DNA of 33,218 nt from DATJGF01 sp035495315 (GCA_035495315.1 DATJGF010000045.1:1-33218); one strand, 5' to 3'. Numbered from the stretch's first letter, positions 17,594-26,150 are shown. Notes: generated by a model from the letters alone, not told the origin. Translations and numbers: made by a program.

Positions 17594-18544
17594 GTGAATA
17601 CGCCGCAACAAATCCGACGCGTCTCGATCATCGATTCTCACACTGCGGGTGAGCCCACGCGCATCGTGATCGCCGGGGCGCCCGACCTCGGCGCCGGCAC
17701 TGCCGCCGAGCAACTGAAAGTGCTGCGCGGCCAACATGATGCCTTGCGTTGCGCGCTGGTCAATGAGCCGCGCGGTTCCGATGTCGTGGTCGGAGCGGTC
17801 CTCATCCGACCGCAGGATACATCCTGTGTGACCGGTGTCATTTTTTTCAACAACGTTGGGTATCTGGGCATGTGCGGGCATGGCACAATTGGGCTCATAA
17901 CGACGCTGGCACATCTTCAACGAATCGGTCCCGGCGAACATCGCATCGAAACACCCGTCGGGATCGTCATTGCAATTTTGCACGAGGATGGCGAGGTTTC
18001 CGTTACCAATGTTCCCAGCTGGCGGGCAAAGAAGGCGGTGACGATTGACGTGCCAGAACTTGGTCGCATCACAGGTGACGTCGCCTGGGGTGGCAATTGG
18101 TTTTATTTGATCGAAAATCATCGCCAGGAATTGACGTTGGCAAATGTGGAGCGACTAACCGACTTCACGTGGCGGGTGCGCCAGGCGGTCAATGCGCAAG
18201 GTTTTCCCGAAATTGATCACGTTGAATTGTTCGGCCCGCCAACCGTCAGCGGGGCCAATTCACGTAATTTTGTACTCTGCCCCGGCAAGGCCTATGACCG
18301 TTCTCCCTGCGGGACCGGCACCAGCGCCAAACTCGCATGCCTGGCCGCAGACGGGAAGCTTGTCCCCGGCGCGACCTGGATCCAGGAGAGCATTATCGGC
18401 GGCCTCTTCACCGGTTCGTACGAATGGATTGATGGAGATGCGCAGAAAGTCGCCCCACGAATTCGCGGCAGAGCCTTTGTAAACGCCGAGACGACCGTGC
18501 TTTTGGATGAGCGCGATCCATTTTGCTGGGGCATTCGTGGATGA
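17594..18544 (+). CDS. 4-hydroxyproline 2-epimerase (proline racemase family)
   Basis: A 316-residue cofactor-independent epimerase that inverts trans-4-hydroxy-L-proline to cis-4-hydroxy-D-proline, the entry step of the bacterial pathway. Both catalytic cysteines are present: C94 in GMCGHGTIG and C239 in SPCGTGTSA. Trans-3-hydroxyproline dehydratases of the same family lack one of these. The GHGT and GTGTS contexts fit hydroxyproline epimerases better than true proline racemases. The GTG at 17594 is chosen; a TTG at 17579 is also in frame and no Shine-Dalgarno decides between them. The stop overlaps the next gene's ATG (ATGA), so the epimerase and the flavoprotein dehydrogenase subunit are translationally coupled. 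The neighbourhood supports a hydroxyproline role. Confidence 0.9.
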   Translation: MNTPQQIRRVSIIDSHTAGEPTRIVIAGAPDLGAGTAAEQLKVLRGQHDALRCALVNEPRGSDVVVGAVLIRPQDTSCVTGVIFFNNVGYLGMCGHGTIGLITTLAHLQRIGPGEHRIETPVGIVIAILHEDGEVSVTNVPSWRAKKAVTIDVPELGRITGDVAWGGNWFYLIENHRQELTLANVERLTDFTWRVRQAVNAQGFPEIDHVELFGPPTVSGANSRNFVLCPGKAYDRSPCGTGTSAKLACLAADGKLVPGATWIQESIIGGLFTGSYEWIDGDAQKVAPRIRGRAFVNAETTVLLDERDPFCWGIRG

Positions 18545-19674
18545 GCGATGGGCTGGACATCATTATTGTCGGGGCGGGTATTGTCGGCGCCGCTTGCGCC
18601 GTGGAGTGTGCCAAAGGGGGCCTGCGGGTTCTGGTGGTAGATCGCGGTCCTGTCGGCGGCGGCACCACCGGCGCAGGTATGGGCCATCTAGTCGTCATGG
18701 ATGATTCCGAAGCGCAATTTGCCCTGACCAATTATTCCCGCATGCTCTGGCGACAGTTAGCTCCGGATTTGCCGAATGATGTAGATTATGACCCTTGCGG
18801 CACGCTCTGGGTCGCTGCCGATGAGCAAGAGATGCAGGAGGTCAAGCGCAAGCAGGAGTTCTACTCGCAGCGCGACGTACGGGTCGAGGTGCTCGATGCT
18901 CCCGCGTTGAGCAAAGCCGAACCTAATTTACGTCCTGGCCTAGCAGGCGGTTTGCGCGTCCCGGATGACGCGGTGGTCTACCCCCCTTGCGCCGCCGCGT
19001 TTCTGATGCATGAGGCGCAACACCGCGGGGCGAAGTTGCGCAGAGGTATGGCCGTACGCGATGTGCGACCGAGCGGCGAGGTGGTACTTTTAGACGGCTC
19101 GCGAATTTCCGCTGAGATCGTCGTCATCGCCGCGGGACCATGGTCGGAAACTTTGGCGCCGGGGGTACCGGTGCGAAAACGCAAAGGACACCTCCTGATC
19201 ACGGACCGATATCCCGGATTTGTGCATCACCAGATCATTGAGCTTGGTTATCTCAAAAGCGCCCATTCAACCAGCGCCGATTCGGTCGCCTTCAACATCC
19301 AACCGCGCAAAAACGGCCAAATGTTAATCGGTTCTTCCCGCCAATTTGAGGCTGATGACGGCGAAATTAATCAGCCGATTCTAGACCGCATGCTCAACCG
19401 CGCGCTCGAGTATCTGCCTTCACTCTCCAGACTTTCCGCGATCCGTGCCTGGACCGGTCACCGGGCGGCTACTCCGGACAAATTGCCGCTGATCGGTCCG
19501 AGTCTTGAATGCGACCGAATCTGGCTGGCCACGGGACACGAAGGTTTGGGCATCACAACAGCCTTGGGCACCGCGAAGCTTTTGGCGGATTTGTTGTTGA
19601 ACCATCAGTGCGAGATTCCTCCCGAGCCTTATTCGCCAGACCGTTTCGCCGGCCGGATCGACCTCGATGAATGA
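18541..19674 (+). CDS. FAD-dependent D-amino-acid dehydrogenase subunit (DAO family), probable D-hydroxyproline dehydrogenase
   Basis: A 377-residue flavoprotein of the DAO/glycine-oxidase type. The N-terminal dinucleotide motif IIIVGAGIVGAACAVE binds FAD; the GGGTTGAGMGH block follows. Near the C-terminus, RAWTGHRAATPDKLPLIGP and the TGHEGLGITTALGTAKL segment are the classic second FAD contact of this family. It should oxidise cis-4-hydroxy-D-proline to 1-pyrroline-4-hydroxy-2-carboxylate. The ATG at 18541 overlaps the epimerase stop as ATGA; an earlier ATG at 18523 lies inside the epimerase gene and is not favoured. Together with the next two genes it resembles the three-part hydroxyproline, cyanide-forming (HcnABC) or opine dehydrogenases. 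No export signal is seen, so the reaction is cytoplasmic or on the inner face of the membrane. Confidence 0.88.
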   Translation: MSDGLDIIIVGAGIVGAACAVECAKGGLRVLVVDRGPVGGGTTGAGMGHLVVMDDSEAQFALTNYSRMLWRQLAPDLPNDVDYDPCGTLWVAADEQEMQEVKRKQEFYSQRDVRVEVLDAPALSKAEPNLRPGLAGGLRVPDDAVVYPPCAAAFLMHEAQHRGAKLRRGMAVRDVRPSGEVVLLDGSRISAEIVVIAAGPWSETLAPGVPVRKRKGHLLITDRYPGFVHHQIIELGYLKSAHSTSADSVAFNIQPRKNGQMLIGSSRQFEADDGEINQPILDRMLNRALEYLPSLSRLSAIRAWTGHRAATPDKLPLIGPSLECDRIWLATGHEGLGITTALGTAKLLADLLLNHQCEIPPEPYSPDRFAGRIDLDE

Positions 19675-19915
19675 ACCGATTCAAATCAAAGTCAACGGCA
19701 AAGGACTTCGCGTCTCACCTGGCACAGTAGTAGCCGCGGCCATCGCACAAGCGGGGATTACGAAATTCCGGGCTTCCGTATCGGGAACACCTCGCGGGGT
19801 CCTCTGCGGGATGGGCATTTGCATGGAATGCCGGGTTACGATCAATGGCCAGACGCTGTGTCGGAGTTGCCTAACGCTCTGCGAAGAGGGCATGGAAGTG
19901 CAAACCGATGGCTGA
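19667..19915 (+). CDS. small [2Fe-2S] subunit of the dehydrogenase
   Basis: An 82-residue ferredoxin-like protein with a plant-type [2Fe-2S] signature, C47-x4-C52-x2-C55-x9-C65 (VLCGMGICMEC, then LCRSC). Further cysteines C68 and C72 are close to the last ligand. It matches the small iron-sulfur subunit of heteromeric D-hydroxyproline, opine and HcnA-type dehydrogenases and would pass electrons from the flavoprotein to the next subunit. Its ATG overlaps the preceding stop by 8 bases, and its own stop overlaps the next ATG by 8 bases, so the three subunits are tightly coupled. Length is typical. Confidence 0.9.
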   Translation: MNEPIQIKVNGKGLRVSPGTVVAAAIAQAGITKFRASVSGTPRGVLCGMGICMECRVTINGQTLCRSCLTLCEEGMEVQTDG

Positions 19916-21194
19916 CGGCGCATTCGATTTCGATATTGTTGTTATCGGGGGCGGGCCAGCCGGTCTCGCCGCCGCGTCCACCGCCGCCGAGAACGGTCGG
20001 CGCGTCGCACTGATCGATGAGACCCCCTGGTTGGGTGGCCAGATCTGGCGTGGTCAACAATCACGTCCCTTACTAGCTGCGGCTCGCTCATGGTTTGAGC
20101 GATTCAAGCGCTCCGGTGCGACCCACATCTCTCGCGCTTCAGTCATTGCTTTTCCGGCGTCAGGGGTGCTTCTGGCTGAAAATGTCAATGGGCCAATTCA
20201 GGTGCACTGGCAACGGCTGATTCTGGCGACTGGTGCGCGGGAATTGTTCCTGCCCTTTCCCGGATGGACCTTGCCGGGAATTATCGGTCCAGGCGGACTG
20301 CAGACTTTAATCAAACACGGATGGCCCGTCGCCGGCCAGCGCGTCGTGGTCGCCGGCAGTGGGCCCCTTTTGTTGGTTGTAGCGGACAGCTTGAAAAGGA
20401 AGGGGGCACGCGTCGTAACGGTGGCGGAGCAGGCTGCCTGGAACAGTGTAATGCGTTTTGGCCGCGCGCTCGGCGGTCACGCCGGCAAAGTCTGGCAGGC
20501 ACTGAACCTGCGCCTGCGCCTGGTAGGCACACCTTGTGAATGTGGTGTATGGCCCGTGCGCGCTGAAGGTACCGACACGATCCAGAGCGTCACATTGACG
20601 GATGGGAACCGCGTCTGGACGGAGTCATGTACCCTGTTGGCCTGTGGTTTTGGCCTCGTGCCGAACATCGAGTTGGCGTTGGCGCTCGGATGCGAACTGA
20701 CGGACAATTGCGTAAAGGTCAACGCGCAGCAAGCCACGACCGTTAGCGGCATTTATTGCGCCGGCGAGCCGACAGGCATCGGTGGGGTTGATTGCGCCCT
20801 GGTAGAAGGGCAGATCGCCGGCTGCAGCGCTGCAGGCAAGGAGATAAAAGCCGAGAAGCTCTTCGCCAAGCGTGCCTCCTGGCACAAGTTCCGGGCCGCA
20901 TTGGCCGAGGCATTCACGTTGCGACCTGAGGTGAAGACATTGGCAAGTGACAGCACGTTGCTTTGTCGCTGCGAGGACGTTTCCCTCGGACGCATGCGGC
21001 AGTTCAGCACGTGGCGCGAAGCGAAGCTCCAGTCGCGCTGTGGCATGGGTGCGTGCCAGGGCCGGATTTGCGGCGCGGCGGCAAAATTCATCCTCGGCTG
21101 GGGCATGGAATCGGTGCGTCCACCTTTGCTGCCGGCGCGGGTAGGAAACCTCATTTCTGAGCAGCCGTGCACGTCAACTAAGCCGCCGTGTTAA
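19908..21194 (+). CDS. FAD/NAD(P)-binding oxidoreductase with C-terminal BFD-type [2Fe-2S] domain, dehydrogenase subunit
   Basis: A 428-residue subunit. An FAD-binding motif lies at 10-26 (IVVIGGGPAGLAAAS), a second dinucleotide-binding motif at ~146-160 (VVVAGSGPLLLVVAD), and the ATG/GAR block at ~107-111 is typical of two-dinucleotide oxidoreductases. The C-terminus has a BFD-like [2Fe-2S] domain with C353-x-C355 and C378-x4-C383 (LLCRCEDV, RCGMGACQGRICG). This is the architecture of the large subunit of three-part D-hydroxyproline, opine (OoxA) and HcnB-type dehydrogenases, which use an electron acceptor rather than oxygen. It ends the plus-strand operon. Its last 17 coding bases overlap, on the opposite strand, the end of the hydrogenase protease gene. 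Confidence 0.88.
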   Translation: MADGAFDFDIVVIGGGPAGLAAASTAAENGRRVALIDETPWLGGQIWRGQQSRPLLAAARSWFERFKRSGATHISRASVIAFPASGVLLAENVNGPIQVHWQRLILATGARELFLPFPGWTLPGIIGPGGLQTLIKHGWPVAGQRVVVAGSGPLLLVVADSLKRKGARVVTVAEQAAWNSVMRFGRALGGHAGKVWQALNLRLRLVGTPCECGVWPVRAEGTDTIQSVTLTDGNRVWTESCTLLACGFGLVPNIELALALGCELTDNCVKVNAQQATTVSGIYCAGEPTGIGGVDCALVEGQIAGCSAAGKEIKAEKLFAKRASWHKFRAALAEAFTLRPEVKTLASDSTLLCRCEDVSLGRMRQFSTWREAKLQSRCGMGACQGRICGAAAKFILGWGMESVRPPLLPARVGNLISEQPCTSTKPPC

Positions 21195-21666
21195 TCAGAG
21201 AATGCCCACGAAGCGAGAGCTTCGTCATTACCGTTTCGTACAACCGGAGGATTCTCTGAATGGCTTCCCTCATACCCGCCTGTGCAAGGGTTGACAACTG
21301 CTCACCGATTCCAAGATCCGCCACTGGGATCGTCAACCACCACGCCTGGGGCACATGGCCAAAAACATCGCGAGCCAGGGCCAACATCGTACGCGGGTCG
21401 GCGGCATGAGCCATGACCTGTGAAGATTGCGCGGCCTGGAGCGGCCGGAGGAGCACGTCGCTGGGGGCGTCAACAGCCGCATCGACAAATATAACCGCCT
21501 TTGACCGCGACAGCTGATCGGCCAACTCAGGGGTAAGCAGATCACAGCTGAGCGTTTGAACTTCGGCCAATCCCAGTGCGGCAATAGCCTCTGCAACCCT
21601 GCGGCCAACACTGTCATCGTTTCTCAGGCTGTTACCATAACCAATTACCAAAAGCATAGGACTCAT
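21178..21666 (-). CDS. hoxW: [NiFe] hydrogenase large-subunit endopeptidase
   Basis: A 162-residue maturation protease of the HyaD/HycI/HoxW family, which trims the C-terminal tail of HoxH after nickel insertion. The N-terminus LLVIGYGNSLRNDDSVGRRV is the family signature, with the nickel-sensing acidic residue in RNDD, and a second acidic metal contact is likely in the VIFVDAAVD segment. The ATG at 21666 starts 14 bases after the HoxH stop; a second ATG at 21657 is equally possible, and the longer frame into hoxH is rejected. It is the last gene of the hox operon. Its end overlaps the convergent dehydrogenase gene by 17 bases. Confidence 0.9.
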   Translation of the reverse strand: MSPMLLVIGYGNSLRNDDSVGRRVAEAIAALGLAEVQTLSCDLLTPELADQLSRSKAVIFVDAAVDAPSDVLLRPLQAAQSSQVMAHAADPRTMLALARDVFGHVPQAWWLTIPVADLGIGEQLSTLAQAGMREAIQRILRLYETVMTKLSLRGHSLINTAA

Positions 21667-21680
21667 AGGACCTATTTGAC

Positions 21681-23108
21681 CTATATACGCCGGGCGACTT
21701 CTCTCACCACTCTTCCATCCGGCGCGATCAGCCGCACCTCGAGCGGCATTTGGCCCACGGCATGCGTCGAGCAACTCAAACAGGGATCGTAACAACGAAT
21801 TCCATGCTCAATGCGGTTCAACAACGGTTCCGGGACATCCGTTCCGCGCACATAATGCCGAGCGATCTGTGCCACCGTGCGGTTCATCGCCAGGTTATTT
21901 TGACCCGTCGCGACGATCAAATTGACTTTCTTCAGCAGACCATCGCGGTCAACCGTGTAATCATGGAATAGCGTGCCACGCGGTGCTTCGCTGACGCCTA
22001 CGCCCCGCAAGCTGTTGATACCCGCATCGGCGCGCAACTCATCGCTCAATAATTCCGAATCTTCCAAATAACCCTCTACCCGCTCGATACTCGCCAGGAT
22101 CTCAATCAGCCGCGCGTAGTGATAAAGGAAGGACGAAGTCACGGCGCCGTGTCCCATCTTTTTGAACTTCTTCAGCTCCTCATCAGCTTTGGGAGTTCCC
22201 ATGCGCTCGGCCACATTCAGCCGGGCGAGCGGTCCGACTCGGTACATGCCCTCGGGAAAACCGAGCGGCGTATAAAACGGCGATTTCAGATAGGACGTAG
22301 TTTGAACGGCCTCGCCGATATACTCGAAGTATTTCTGCGGATCGAGTTGATCGGCAATGATGTTGCCGCTGCTATCCGTGAAGCGCAGTTTGCCGCCGTG
22401 GTGTTCCCAGTTCCCTTCGGCATCAACCAGGCCCAGGAACAACGAGGGAAAATTCCCGAAGATCTGCATTTCCTTTTTGTGGCTCTCCAGCGTCTTTTTA
22501 AAAAGATCAAATGCTGTCTTCGTCGTCGCATAAGCCTCGGGCAGCCATCCGCGAATTTTTTCACGACCTGCTTCCGTTAAGGGACTGCGCACGCCACCCG
22601 GGACCGCCCATGCCGGATGGATTTTCTTTCCACCAAGCAGCTCGATAATCTCCTGGCCGAATTGGCGGAGCCGGATTCCCGCCCGCGCAAGATCTCTGTT
22701 TGTGGCAATCAGTCCGAAAACGTTCCGTTCCGTTGGCGGCGTATCCCACCCCAGGAGAAAATCAGGGGCGCTTAGGTGAAAGAAACTCAACGCGTGGCTT
22801 TGGATGAATTGTCCCAAATTCATCAAGCGGCGAAGCTTTTCGGCAGCCGGAGGGATATTAACGGCCATGATTGCATCGCCGGCCTTCGCTGAGGCCAGCA
22901 GGTGGCTGACTGGACAAATCCCGCAAATCCGCGGCGTGATCCCTGGCATTTCCGAGAACGGCCGGCCCTCGCAAAATTTCTCGAAACCGCGGAACTCCAC
23001 GACATGGAACTCGGCGTCCGAGACATTTCCGGCGTCATCAATAAAAATGCTGATCTTGGCATGACCCTCGATTCGGGTCACTGGGTCAATGATGATACGT
23101 TTGGCCAT
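21681..23108 (-). CDS. hoxH: NAD-linked [NiFe] hydrogenase large (catalytic) subunit
   Basis: A 475-residue cytoplasmic hydrogenase large subunit that holds the NiFe(CN)2CO site and interconverts H2 with protons and electrons. The L1 motif RICGICPVSH places ligands C62 and C65; the L2 motif DPCLSCSTH places C443 and C446. RIEGH near the N-terminus is typical. After the His of L2 there is a 26-residue tail (AVGQMPLEV...) that should be cut off by HoxW, so the maturation site is intact. The ATG at 23108 lies 8 bases after the hoxY stop; the frame is open upstream to 23411, but only as an out-of-frame shadow of hoxY. Motifs and gene order identify the group 3d bidirectional type. Confidence 0.96.
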   Translation of the reverse strand: MAKRIIIDPVTRIEGHAKISIFIDDAGNVSDAEFHVVEFRGFEKFCEGRPFSEMPGITPRICGICPVSHLLASAKAGDAIMAVNIPPAAEKLRRLMNLGQFIQSHALSFFHLSAPDFLLGWDTPPTERNVFGLIATNRDLARAGIRLRQFGQEIIELLGGKKIHPAWAVPGGVRSPLTEAGREKIRGWLPEAYATTKTAFDLFKKTLESHKKEMQIFGNFPSLFLGLVDAEGNWEHHGGKLRFTDSSGNIIADQLDPQKYFEYIGEAVQTTSYLKSPFYTPLGFPEGMYRVGPLARLNVAERMGTPKADEELKKFKKMGHGAVTSSFLYHYARLIEILASIERVEGYLEDSELLSDELRADAGINSLRGVGVSEAPRGTLFHDYTVDRDGLLKKVNLIVATGQNNLAMNRTVAQIARHYVRGTDVPEPLLNRIEHGIRCYDPCLSCSTHAVGQMPLEVRLIAPDGRVVREVARRI

Positions 23109-23116
23109 AAAACGAT

Positions 23117-23692
23117 TCAGCCGAATTTCAGTTGAGACCCCTCCAGTTTGATTTCCGTTCCGCTCAATACTTGAGTCAGGACCGCCTTGATGCGATCGGC
23201 GGGCGGCGGACAACCCGGCAGGAAATAATCGACGTGGACCACCTCGTGCACCGGCAGCACCTGCGGTAGAAGCGCCGGGACAATACCCGGCTCCTTGGGC
23301 ACCGCGGAATTCGCCTGGGCGCCCTCCACATACGCGCGTTGTAGCACGCTTTCTGCGTTGCTCAACCCAAGCTGGTTCCGGATCGCAGGCACATTTGCCG
23401 TGACCGCACAATCACCAAATGAAACCAGGATTTTAGTTCGCCGGCGAATGGTATGTATGATCTCGAGGTTGTCTTCATTGCACACGGCACCTTCCACCAG
23501 GCAGACATCCACCCCTTCGGGATAGGCCTTGACGTCGATGACCGGGCTGTAAACCAGATCAATTTTGACGGCCAGGTCGATCAAGAATTCATCCAGGTCC
23601 AGGAATGACATGTGGCACCCGGAACAACCACCGAGCCAAACGGTCGCCACACGAAGCTTGGGCGCGGCATTTGTTTCTATATCCATTTGCAT
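23117..23692 (-). CDS. hoxY: NAD-linked [NiFe] hydrogenase small subunit
   Basis: A 191-residue small subunit carrying the proximal [4Fe-4S] cluster that links the NiFe site to the diaphorase module. Ligands are visible as C23 and C26 (GGCSGCHMSFLD), C95 (FGDC) and C161 (PGCPPP). It is short and lacks a Tat signal and extra clusters, as expected for the soluble group 3d enzymes. An ATG two codons downstream (23686) could also be the start. hoxU ends 27 bases upstream and hoxH starts 8 bases downstream. Confidence 0.95.
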   Translation of the reverse strand: MQMDIETNAAPKLRVATVWLGGCSGCHMSFLDLDEFLIDLAVKIDLVYSPVIDVKAYPEGVDVCLVEGAVCNEDNLEIIHTIRRRTKILVSFGDCAVTANVPAIRNQLGLSNAESVLQRAYVEGAQANSAVPKEPGIVPALLPQVLPVHEVVHVDYFLPGCPPPADRIKAVLTQVLSGTEIKLEGSQLKFG

Positions 23693-23719
23693 TTCAGTAG
23701 AGCCAAATCTGGTGTCGAA

Positions 23720-24436
23720 TTACGGAATCCATTGTTTCTTCTCACGAGCAGTGACAATGAATTCCAATTTGGTGCGGTCCCGTTCCATCTCCGAGGTCGT
23801 GGAACCCTTGTAATAAAGCGCGCCGGTAGGACAGGCCATGACGCACTTGCCGCACTTCGTGCAGGTATCTGACGATCCCCACGGCTGGTTAAGATCCGAG
23901 ATGATCCGCGCGTGTGCCCCACGACCCGACACGTTCTTGGTGCCTGCTCCTTCAATGTGCCAACAAACCCGCACGCAACGGGCGCACAAGATGCATCGAT
24001 TGTGGTCCATGCCAAATAAGGCGTGCGTGTTATCCACTTCCCACCGGGGGAAGCAATAACTGTAACGCACATGGTCCATGCCCTGGTTGTAGGCCAGCGC
24101 CTGCAGCTCGCAATGGCCATTGGCGACGCAAACCGCACACACATGGTTCCGCTCGGCGAATAATAATTCGAGCGTCAGGCGACGATATTTCCGGAGCCGA
24201 TCGCTCTGCGTCGTAATCACCATTCCTTCAGCCACCCGCGTCGTGCAGGCGGGCAACAACTTCGCAATGCCGAGGACCTCCACCAGGCAGAGTCGGCAGG
24301 CCCCGACGTCATACACCCCGTCGAGGTGACAAAGCGTAGGGATGTTAATACCGGCGTCGGTGGCCGCTTCGAGAATCGTTGCGCTCTCGTCGGCGCTGAC
24401 CTCTTTGCCATCGATCGTTAGTGTTTTTGCAGCCAT
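23720..24436 (-). CDS. hoxU: diaphorase iron-sulfur subunit of the NAD-linked hydrogenase
   Basis: A 238-residue subunit homologous to the N-terminal part of complex I NuoG. The plant-type [2Fe-2S] ligands are C36, C47, C50 and C64. The His-Cys3 [4Fe-4S] cluster is formed by H98, C100, C103 and C109. A bacterial-ferredoxin pair of [4Fe-4S] clusters follows at C148/C151/C154/C158 and C192/C195/C198/C202. All ligands are present. It carries electrons between HoxF and HoxY. The ATG at 24436 (MAAKTLTIDGKEV) gives the standard HoxU length; it begins 25 bases after the hoxF stop. Confidence 0.95.
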   Translation of the reverse strand: MAAKTLTIDGKEVSADESATILEAATDAGINIPTLCHLDGVYDVGACRLCLVEVLGIAKLLPACTTRVAEGMVITTQSDRLRKYRRLTLELLFAERNHVCAVCVANGHCELQALAYNQGMDHVRYSYCFPRWEVDNTHALFGMDHNRCILCARCVRVCWHIEGAGTKNVSGRGAHARIISDLNQPWGSSDTCTKCGKCVMACPTGALYYKGSTTSEMERDRTKLEFIVTAREKKQWIP

Positions 24437-24461
24437 AAAAAGAAAACGTCGCGCGTTGGAA

Positions 24462-26150
24462 TTAGACAGGCGCCAGGGCTTCCTTGACCTTCCCGTTCCC
24501 GTTGCCACTTGGGCCGAAAAGGTCCTGTTGCAGCAAGTCGGTGTATTCCTTACGGAAAAAGCGCAACGTGCTAAGGACCGGGTTGGGAGCGGTTTGGCCG
24601 AGACCGCACAAACTGGTGTTGCGGACCATGTCGCAGAGTTCTTCCAGTCGCTGCAGATCTCGAGCAGTGGCTTTGCGATCGAGAATTTTCGTCAACAAAT
24701 GATGCATCTGGACCGTGCCGGCGCGACAGGGAATGCATTTGCCGCATGACTCGTCCATGCAGAATTCCATGAAGAAACGCGCGACATCGACCATGCGCGT
24801 TGAATCATCCATCACGATCATGCCGCCTGAGCCCATGATTGACCCAAGCTTCGTCAGCGAATCGTAATCAACCGGTGTATCCAATGCTTCGGCCGGAATG
24901 CAACCACCCGAGGGACCGCCGGTTTGCACCGCTTTGATTTTGCCGCCTTCAGGCGCACCGCCGCCCATCTGCTCAACAATCTTGCGCAGCGTTGTGCCCA
25001 TTGGCACCTCGATCAACCCCGTATTGGCAATCTTGCCGGCAAGGGCAAAGACCTTCGTCCCCTTGCTTTTCTCGGTCCCAATCGCCGCAAACCAATCCGC
25101 CCCTTTGCGAATGATCGGCGCAATATTGGCGAAGGTTTCGACGTTATTAATCAGCGTCGGACAGTTGTACAACCCGCTCTCCGCCGGGAAAGGCGGGCGC
25201 GGCCGTGGTGTGCCGCGCTTGCCTTCGACCGACGCCATTAACGCAGTTTCCTCGCCGCAAACAAACGCCCCGGCGCCGATGCGCAGGTCGACACTGAAAC
25301 TGAACGGAGATTCGAAAATGTTGCTGCCCAGCAATCCATATTGCCTGGCTTGTTTGATCGCGGTCTGCAGACGTGCAATCGCCAGCGGATACTCGGCGCG
25401 CACGTAAATGAAACCCTGGTTGGCGCCGACAGCATACGCGGCAATGGCCATGCCTTCCAGGACGCTATGGGGATCGCTTTCGAGCACGCTGCGGTCCATA
25501 AAGGCACCAGGGTCACCTTCGTCCGCATTGCAGATTACATATTTCTGCTGGCTCGCCGTCTTGGCTACCGTTGCCCATTTTAGTCCGGTCGGATAGCCCG
25601 CCCCACCACGCCCGCGCAGACCGCTTTTAATGATACTCTCGACAACTTCCTTCGGCGTCATTTCCCGCAAGACATCATGCAACGCCCCGTAACCCTCGGC
25701 CGCAATATAGGATTCGATCCGCTCCGGATCGACGTAGCCACTGTTCGCCAGGACGATCGACAACTGCTCGGTAAAGAACGGGTGCTTCGGATCCCCCAAC
25801 TCCAAATTCGTTTTTCCCCCTTTCAGCGTGTCGACCAGGGCCGCGGCATCCTCCGGCGTCACCTTTTGATAAAGCGATCCCTGGCCGTGACTTTGGATCT
25901 CCACCGTCGCGCCAGGCTCTTGTTTATCCACCTGCACTAAGGGTCCTTGGCAGCACAACTTCATGCAACCAACGCCACGAACTTCCACTTGGTCCTCCAG
26001 ACCCGCTTCCTTGACCCCCTTCTCGAGCGCTTCTTTTACGCCTTTCGAGTTCGAGGACATGCAACCCGCCGCCAGACAACAGCGCAGCGTGAACTCCTTC
26101 CGCGACGCACGTTCCTTCTCTGCAATCTCAATCAGATCATCAATGACCAT
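24462..26150 (-). CDS. hoxF: NADH-binding diaphorase flavoprotein of the hydrogenase
   Basis: A 562-residue NuoF-like subunit that exchanges electrons with NAD(H). The N-terminal ~115 residues are a thioredoxin-like [2Fe-2S] domain (CCLAAGC at 24-30 and GCMKLCC at 61-67). The NADH site is GRGGAGYPTGLKW at 180-192. The FMN region includes CNADEGDPGAFMDR (207-220). The [4Fe-4S] ligands are C469, C472 and C475 (ESCGKCIPC) plus C515. The start overlaps the hoxE stop by 11 bases, and an AAGGA sits about 10 bases upstream. The length is that of the long HoxF form with the extra [2Fe-2S] domain. Confidence 0.95.
   Translation of the reverse strand: MVIDDLIEIAEKERASRKEFTLRCCLAAGCMSSNSKGVKEALEKGVKEAGLEDQVEVRGVGCMKLCCQGPLVQVDKQEPGATVEIQSHGQGSLYQKVTPEDAAALVDTLKGGKTNLELGDPKHPFFTEQLSIVLANSGYVDPERIESYIAAEGYGALHDVLREMTPKEVVESIIKSGLRGRGGAGYPTGLKWATVAKTASQQKYVICNADEGDPGAFMDRSVLESDPHSVLEGMAIAAYAVGANQGFIYVRAEYPLAIARLQTAIKQARQYGLLGSNIFESPFSFSVDLRIGAGAFVCGEETALMASVEGKRGTPRPRPPFPAESGLYNCPTLINNVETFANIAPIIRKGADWFAAIGTEKSKGTKVFALAGKIANTGLIEVPMGTTLRKIVEQMGGGAPEGGKIKAVQTGGPSGGCIPAEALDTPVDYDSLTKLGSIMGSGGMIVMDDSTRMVDVARFFMEFCMDESCGKCIPCRAGTVQMHHLLTKILDRKATARDLQRLEELCDMVRNTSLCGLGQTAPNPVLSTLRFFRKEYTDLLQQDLFGPSGNGNGKVKEALAPV

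Noticed and set aside
17594..18544. Trans-3-hydroxyproline dehydratase
   Set aside because: Both catalytic cysteines are present, which fits an epimerase or racemase.
21667..21795. N-terminal extension of HoxW
   Set aside because: It overlaps the end of hoxH; the protease family starts at LLVIGYGN.
23109..23411. N-terminal extension of HoxH
   Set aside because: It is out-of-frame translation of hoxY; the MAKRIIIDPVTRIEGH start matches the family.
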